Positions 5,356-7,227 of a stretch of DNA of 7,227 bases are shown here, in pieces. The stretch's first letter is position 1, and every line of letters starts with the position of its first letter. The notes under the pieces were generated by a model, which had not been told where the DNA came from, did no database searches, and saw only the letters and a program-made list of their open reading frames with translations. This DNA is from Microbacteriaceae bacterium (GTDB taxonomy: Bacteria > Actinomycetota > Actinomycetes > Actinomycetales > Microbacteriaceae): contig JAGIAU010000112.1 in assembly GCA_017744755.1 (NCBI GenBank), positions 1 through 7,227 on the forward strand. The letters run 5' to 3'. The position numbers were made by a program, and so were the translations under genes.

Positions 5356-6861
5356 CTACCGCGAGCCGTAGTTGGGCGCCTCGACGACCATCTGGATGTC
5401 GTGCGGATGCGACTCCTTGAGACCGGCCGCCGTGATGCGGACGAACTTGCCCTTCGCGCGCAGGTCCGGGATCGTCCGGGCGCCCGTGTAGAACATCGAC
5501 TGCCGCAGCCCGCCGAGGAGCTGGTAGACGACCGAGCCGACCGGACCGCGGTACGGCACCTTGCCCTCGATGCCCTCGGCGATGAGCTGCTCGTCCGACG
5601 GCACGTCGGCCTGGAAGTAGCGGTCGCGGGAGTACGAGGTCTTCTTGCCTCGGGTCTGCAGCGCGCCGAGCGAGCCCATGCCGCGATAGGACTTGAACTG
5701 CTTGCCGTTCACGTAGATGAGGTCGCCGGGCGCCTCGTCGGTGCCGGCGAGCAGCGAGCCGAGCATGACGGACTCGGCGCCCGCGACGAGCGCCTTCGCG
5801 ATGTCGCCGGAGTACTGCAGGCCGCCGTCGGCGATGACCGGGACGTCGGACTCGCGCGCGGCGAGCGAGGCCTCGTACACCGCGGTGACCTGCGGCACGC
5901 CCACGCCCGCGACGACGCGGGTCGTGCAGATCGAGCCGGGGCCGACGCCGACCTTCACCGCGTCGACGCCCGCGGCGACGAGGTTCGCGGCGCCCTCGCG
6001 GGTCGCCACGTTGCCGCCGATGATGTCGATGCCGGCGAACGCGCTGTCCGACTTGAGGCGGCCCACGATGTCGAGGACGCCCTTCGAGTCCCCGTTCGCG
6101 GTGTCGACGATGATGACGTCGACGCCCGCCTCGCGCAGCGCCTGCGCGCGGTCCCACGCGTCGCCGAAGAAGCCGATCGCGGCCGCGACCCGGAGGCGGC
6201 CCTCCGCGTCCTTCGTCGCGTTCGGGTACTTCTCGCTCTTCTCGAAGTCCTTGACCGTGATGAGCCCGCCGAGCTTCCCGTCCGCGGTGACGAGCGGGAG
6301 CTTCTCGACGCGATGCTGGGCCAGCAGCGCCATCGCCGCGTTCTGGTCGACGCCGACGGGCGCCGTGATGAGCGGCGCCTTCGTCATGACGTCGCGGACG
6401 TACGTCGTCTCCTTCTCGAACGGCGAGACGAAGCGCATGTCGCGGTTCGTGATGATGCCGACGAGCCGGCCGTCGTCCTCGACGACGGGGAGGCCGGAGA
6501 CCTTGAACATGCCGCAGATCCGGTCGACCTCGGCGACGGTCGCGTCCGGCGTCGTCGTGACCGGGTTCGAGATCATGCCGGACTCGGAGCGCTTCACCTT
6601 GTCGACATGCGCCGCCTGGTCCTCGATCGAGAGATTGCGGTGCAGGACGCCGATGCCGCCCTGGCGCGCCATCGCGACCGCCATGCGGGACTCCGTGACG
6701 GTGTCCATCGCCGCGGACAGCAGCGGCGTGTGCAGGCTGATCCGCTTCGTCAGGCGGGTCGTCGTGTCCGCCTCGCTCGGGATGACGTCCGTGTGACCGG
6801 GCAGCAGCATGACGTCGTCGTAGGTGAGTCCGACGAATCCGAACGGGTCGTAGTCAGCCAT
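5356..6861 (-). CDS. guaB: Inosine-5'-monophosphate dehydrogenase
   Basis: Oxidises IMP to XMP with NAD+, the committed step of GMP synthesis, in the cytosol. The full-length 501 residues form a TIM barrel split by two CBS domains (about 96-145 and 156-207). The N-terminus has FGFVGLTYDDVMLLPG and SAAMDTVTE, typical of the family. The active loop GVGPGSICTTR carries the nucleophile at C312. IADGGLQYSGD (about 343-353) and YRGMGSLGA (392-400) bind IMP, and SRDRYFQ (about 411-417) holds the Arg-Tyr of the mobile flap. The NAD-side motif reads VDTANGDS where many bacterial enzymes have DTAHGHS. The ATG start has an AAGGA ribosome-binding site six bases upstream. The gene stands alone: its 5' side is a divergent promoter region and its 3' side meets the lipoprotein gene. 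Confusion with GMP reductase is unlikely because of the CBS pair and flap. Confidence 0.98.
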   Translation of the reverse strand: MADYDPFGFVGLTYDDVMLLPGHTDVIPSEADTTTRLTKRISLHTPLLSAAMDTVTESRMAVAMARQGGIGVLHRNLSIEDQAAHVDKVKRSESGMISNPVTTTPDATVAEVDRICGMFKVSGLPVVEDDGRLVGIITNRDMRFVSPFEKETTYVRDVMTKAPLITAPVGVDQNAAMALLAQHRVEKLPLVTADGKLGGLITVKDFEKSEKYPNATKDAEGRLRVAAAIGFFGDAWDRAQALREAGVDVIIVDTANGDSKGVLDIVGRLKSDSAFAGIDIIGGNVATREGAANLVAAGVDAVKVGVGPGSICTTRVVAGVGVPQVTAVYEASLAARESDVPVIADGGLQYSGDIAKALVAGAESVMLGSLLAGTDEAPGDLIYVNGKQFKSYRGMGSLGALQTRGKKTSYSRDRYFQADVPSDEQLIAEGIEGKVPYRGPVGSVVYQLLGGLRQSMFYTGARTIPDLRAKGKFVRITAAGLKESHPHDIQMVVEAPNYGSR

Positions 6862-6867
6862 GTGGAG

Positions 6868-6872
6868 TCCTT
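6868..6872 (-). promoter_or_regulatory. guaB ribosome-binding site
   Basis: AAGGA on the minus strand, six bases before the ATG at 6861. This is the best Shine-Dalgarno in the window, in contrast to the apparently leaderless neighbours. Confidence 0.8.
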
Positions 6873-6921
6873 CTCGGGGTGTGGCAACCGGCCGGGGCGC
6901 GCCCTCGGACTCCGGTACCTG

Positions 6922-6927
6922 ATTCTA
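6922..6927 (-). promoter_or_regulatory. Probable -10 of the guaB promoter
   Basis: Minus-strand TAGAAT, close to the TATAAT consensus, lies about 60 bases before the guaB start within a locally A/T-richer patch. It would give a leader of about 50-55 nt containing the ribosome-binding site. No TTGACA-like -35 is obvious at 16-18 bp upstream. No riboswitch or attenuator structure is seen in the leader. Confidence 0.5.
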
Positions 6928-6986
6928 ACGACTGCGCGCCCCGTGCATTCCTGGCGGACGCGCCCCGATTCGTCCCAAAAGGTGTC

Positions 6987-6998
6987 GGAAACGGAAAC
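6987..6998 (+). repeat. Tandem GGAAAC hexamer
   Basis: Two adjacent GGAAAC copies lie in the 171-bp intergenic region between the divergent guaB and 7033 genes. They sit 22 bp before the -10-like box at 7021. The pattern recalls GGAAC-type -35 elements of ECF sigma factors, but the spacing and the lack of a matching -10 make this weak. It may be an operator half-site pair or chance. Confidence 0.2.
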
Positions 6999-7020
6999 AC
7001 TCAGGTAACGAAGTTCCAGG

Positions 7021-7026
7021 TACGGT
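7021..7026 (+). promoter_or_regulatory. -10-like box for the leaderless gene at 7033
   Basis: TACGGT, then six bases, then GTG at 7033. The bases before the GTG (ATCGAG) give no properly spaced Shine-Dalgarno. The box lies in the second of two CAGGTA repeats (7002-7007 and 7017-7022). Confidence 0.42.
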
Positions 7027-7032
7027 ATCGAG

Positions 7033-7227
7033 GTGATCGCCCAACGACGACGACGCCTCGGGGTCGCATTCATCGCGATCGCCGGGGTGCTGTTCGCGCT
7101 CTGGGCGACGCTGAACGGACCGACCGGCCCCGTCCAGGCCGCCGACGGCGACCCGTACCGCGTCAGCGGGAACGTGCAGCTCGACGGCGCCCCGCTCCCC
7201 GGGGTATCGATCACGGTCGACCTGTCT
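7033..7227 (+). CDS. Exported or membrane protein with signal sequence and beta-sandwich-like N-terminal domain, 3' truncated by window edge
   Basis: The frame is open from a GTG at 7033 to the window end, giving 65 residues. The start is MIAQRRRRLG, four arginines, then a hydrophobic core at about 10-27 (VAFIAIAGVLFALWAT). A possible signal peptidase site is VQA followed by ADGD at about 36/37. The mature part, about 42-65, alternates as beta strands (YRVSGNVQLDG, APLPGVSITVD), resembling the opening of carboxypeptidase-regulatory-like or SpaA-type folds in the pattern G-x-V-x-x-D-G-x-P-L-P-G-V. I recall such a domain preceding LIV-type (branched-chain amino acid) ABC permeases in some Microbacteriaceae, but no permease sequence is visible here, so the product stays open. 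A secreted surface protein is the alternative. The GTG is chosen because no other start is in frame before codon 19 and a -10-like box lies just upstream. Confidence 0.7.
   Translation, partial: MIAQRRRRLGVAFIAIAGVLFALWATLNGPTGPVQAADGDPYRVSGNVQLDGAPLPGVSITVDLS

Noticed and set aside
6862..6920. Purine riboswitch or attenuator in the guaB leader
   Set aside because: The leader is short and I see no aptamer-like conserved core or competing hairpins.
5401..7008. Long 535-codon open frame on the plus strand opposite guaB
   Set aside because: It is a mirror of guaB produced by high GC content. The translation is rich in Arg/Ala/Asp with no domain, and it would also cover the guaB promoter.

Overview
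The window reads as ordinary chromosomal DNA of a high-GC actinobacterium, most likely Microbacteriaceae-like. The grounds are strong G/C bias at third codon positions, GTG starts, actinobacterial-type CysK and GuaB sequences, and several genes that look leaderless. The genus cannot be fixed from the sequence alone. I see no phage, transposase, CRISPR, tRNA or rRNA. No gene-free stretch exceeds 300 bases; the longest is 171 bases.

Layout. Bases 1-802 (+) hold the C-terminal two thirds of a MalY/PatB-type PLP C-S lyase. A nested palindromic block (814-884) separates it from a convergent minus-strand run. In transcription order that run is a ferritin-like di-iron protein (4258-3395), a 24-bp hairpin (3310-3368), a two-domain SseA-type sulfurtransferase (3236-2391), a small four-helix membrane protein (2386-1856) and cysteine synthase CysK (1823-888). 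Diverging from the di-iron gene is a cysteine-rich lipoprotein (4306-5331, +). It converges on guaB (6861-5356, -), the IMP dehydrogenase gene. Diverging from guaB, and running off the right edge, is a secreted or membrane protein (7033 onward) whose visible part is a signal sequence followed by the start of a beta-sandwich-like domain.

How the genes fit together. CysK makes cysteine from O-acetylserine and sulfide. The MalY/PatB lyase cleaves cystathionine-type C-S bonds. SseA-type enzymes move sulfane sulfur. The left half is therefore a loose sulfur amino-acid neighbourhood with an unknown membrane protein embedded in it. GuaB is a purine housekeeping gene. No single new multi-gene system is evident.

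The points most worth a second look are: (1) five of the seven genes with a visible start have a TANNNT -10-like hexamer 6-8 nt before the start codon, suggesting leaderless transcripts; (2) an unannotated-looking protein with a complete E / ExxH / E / ExxH di-iron signature; (3) a lipoprotein with eight mature-domain cysteines and a possible lysozyme-like core; and (4) two strong intergenic palindromes.
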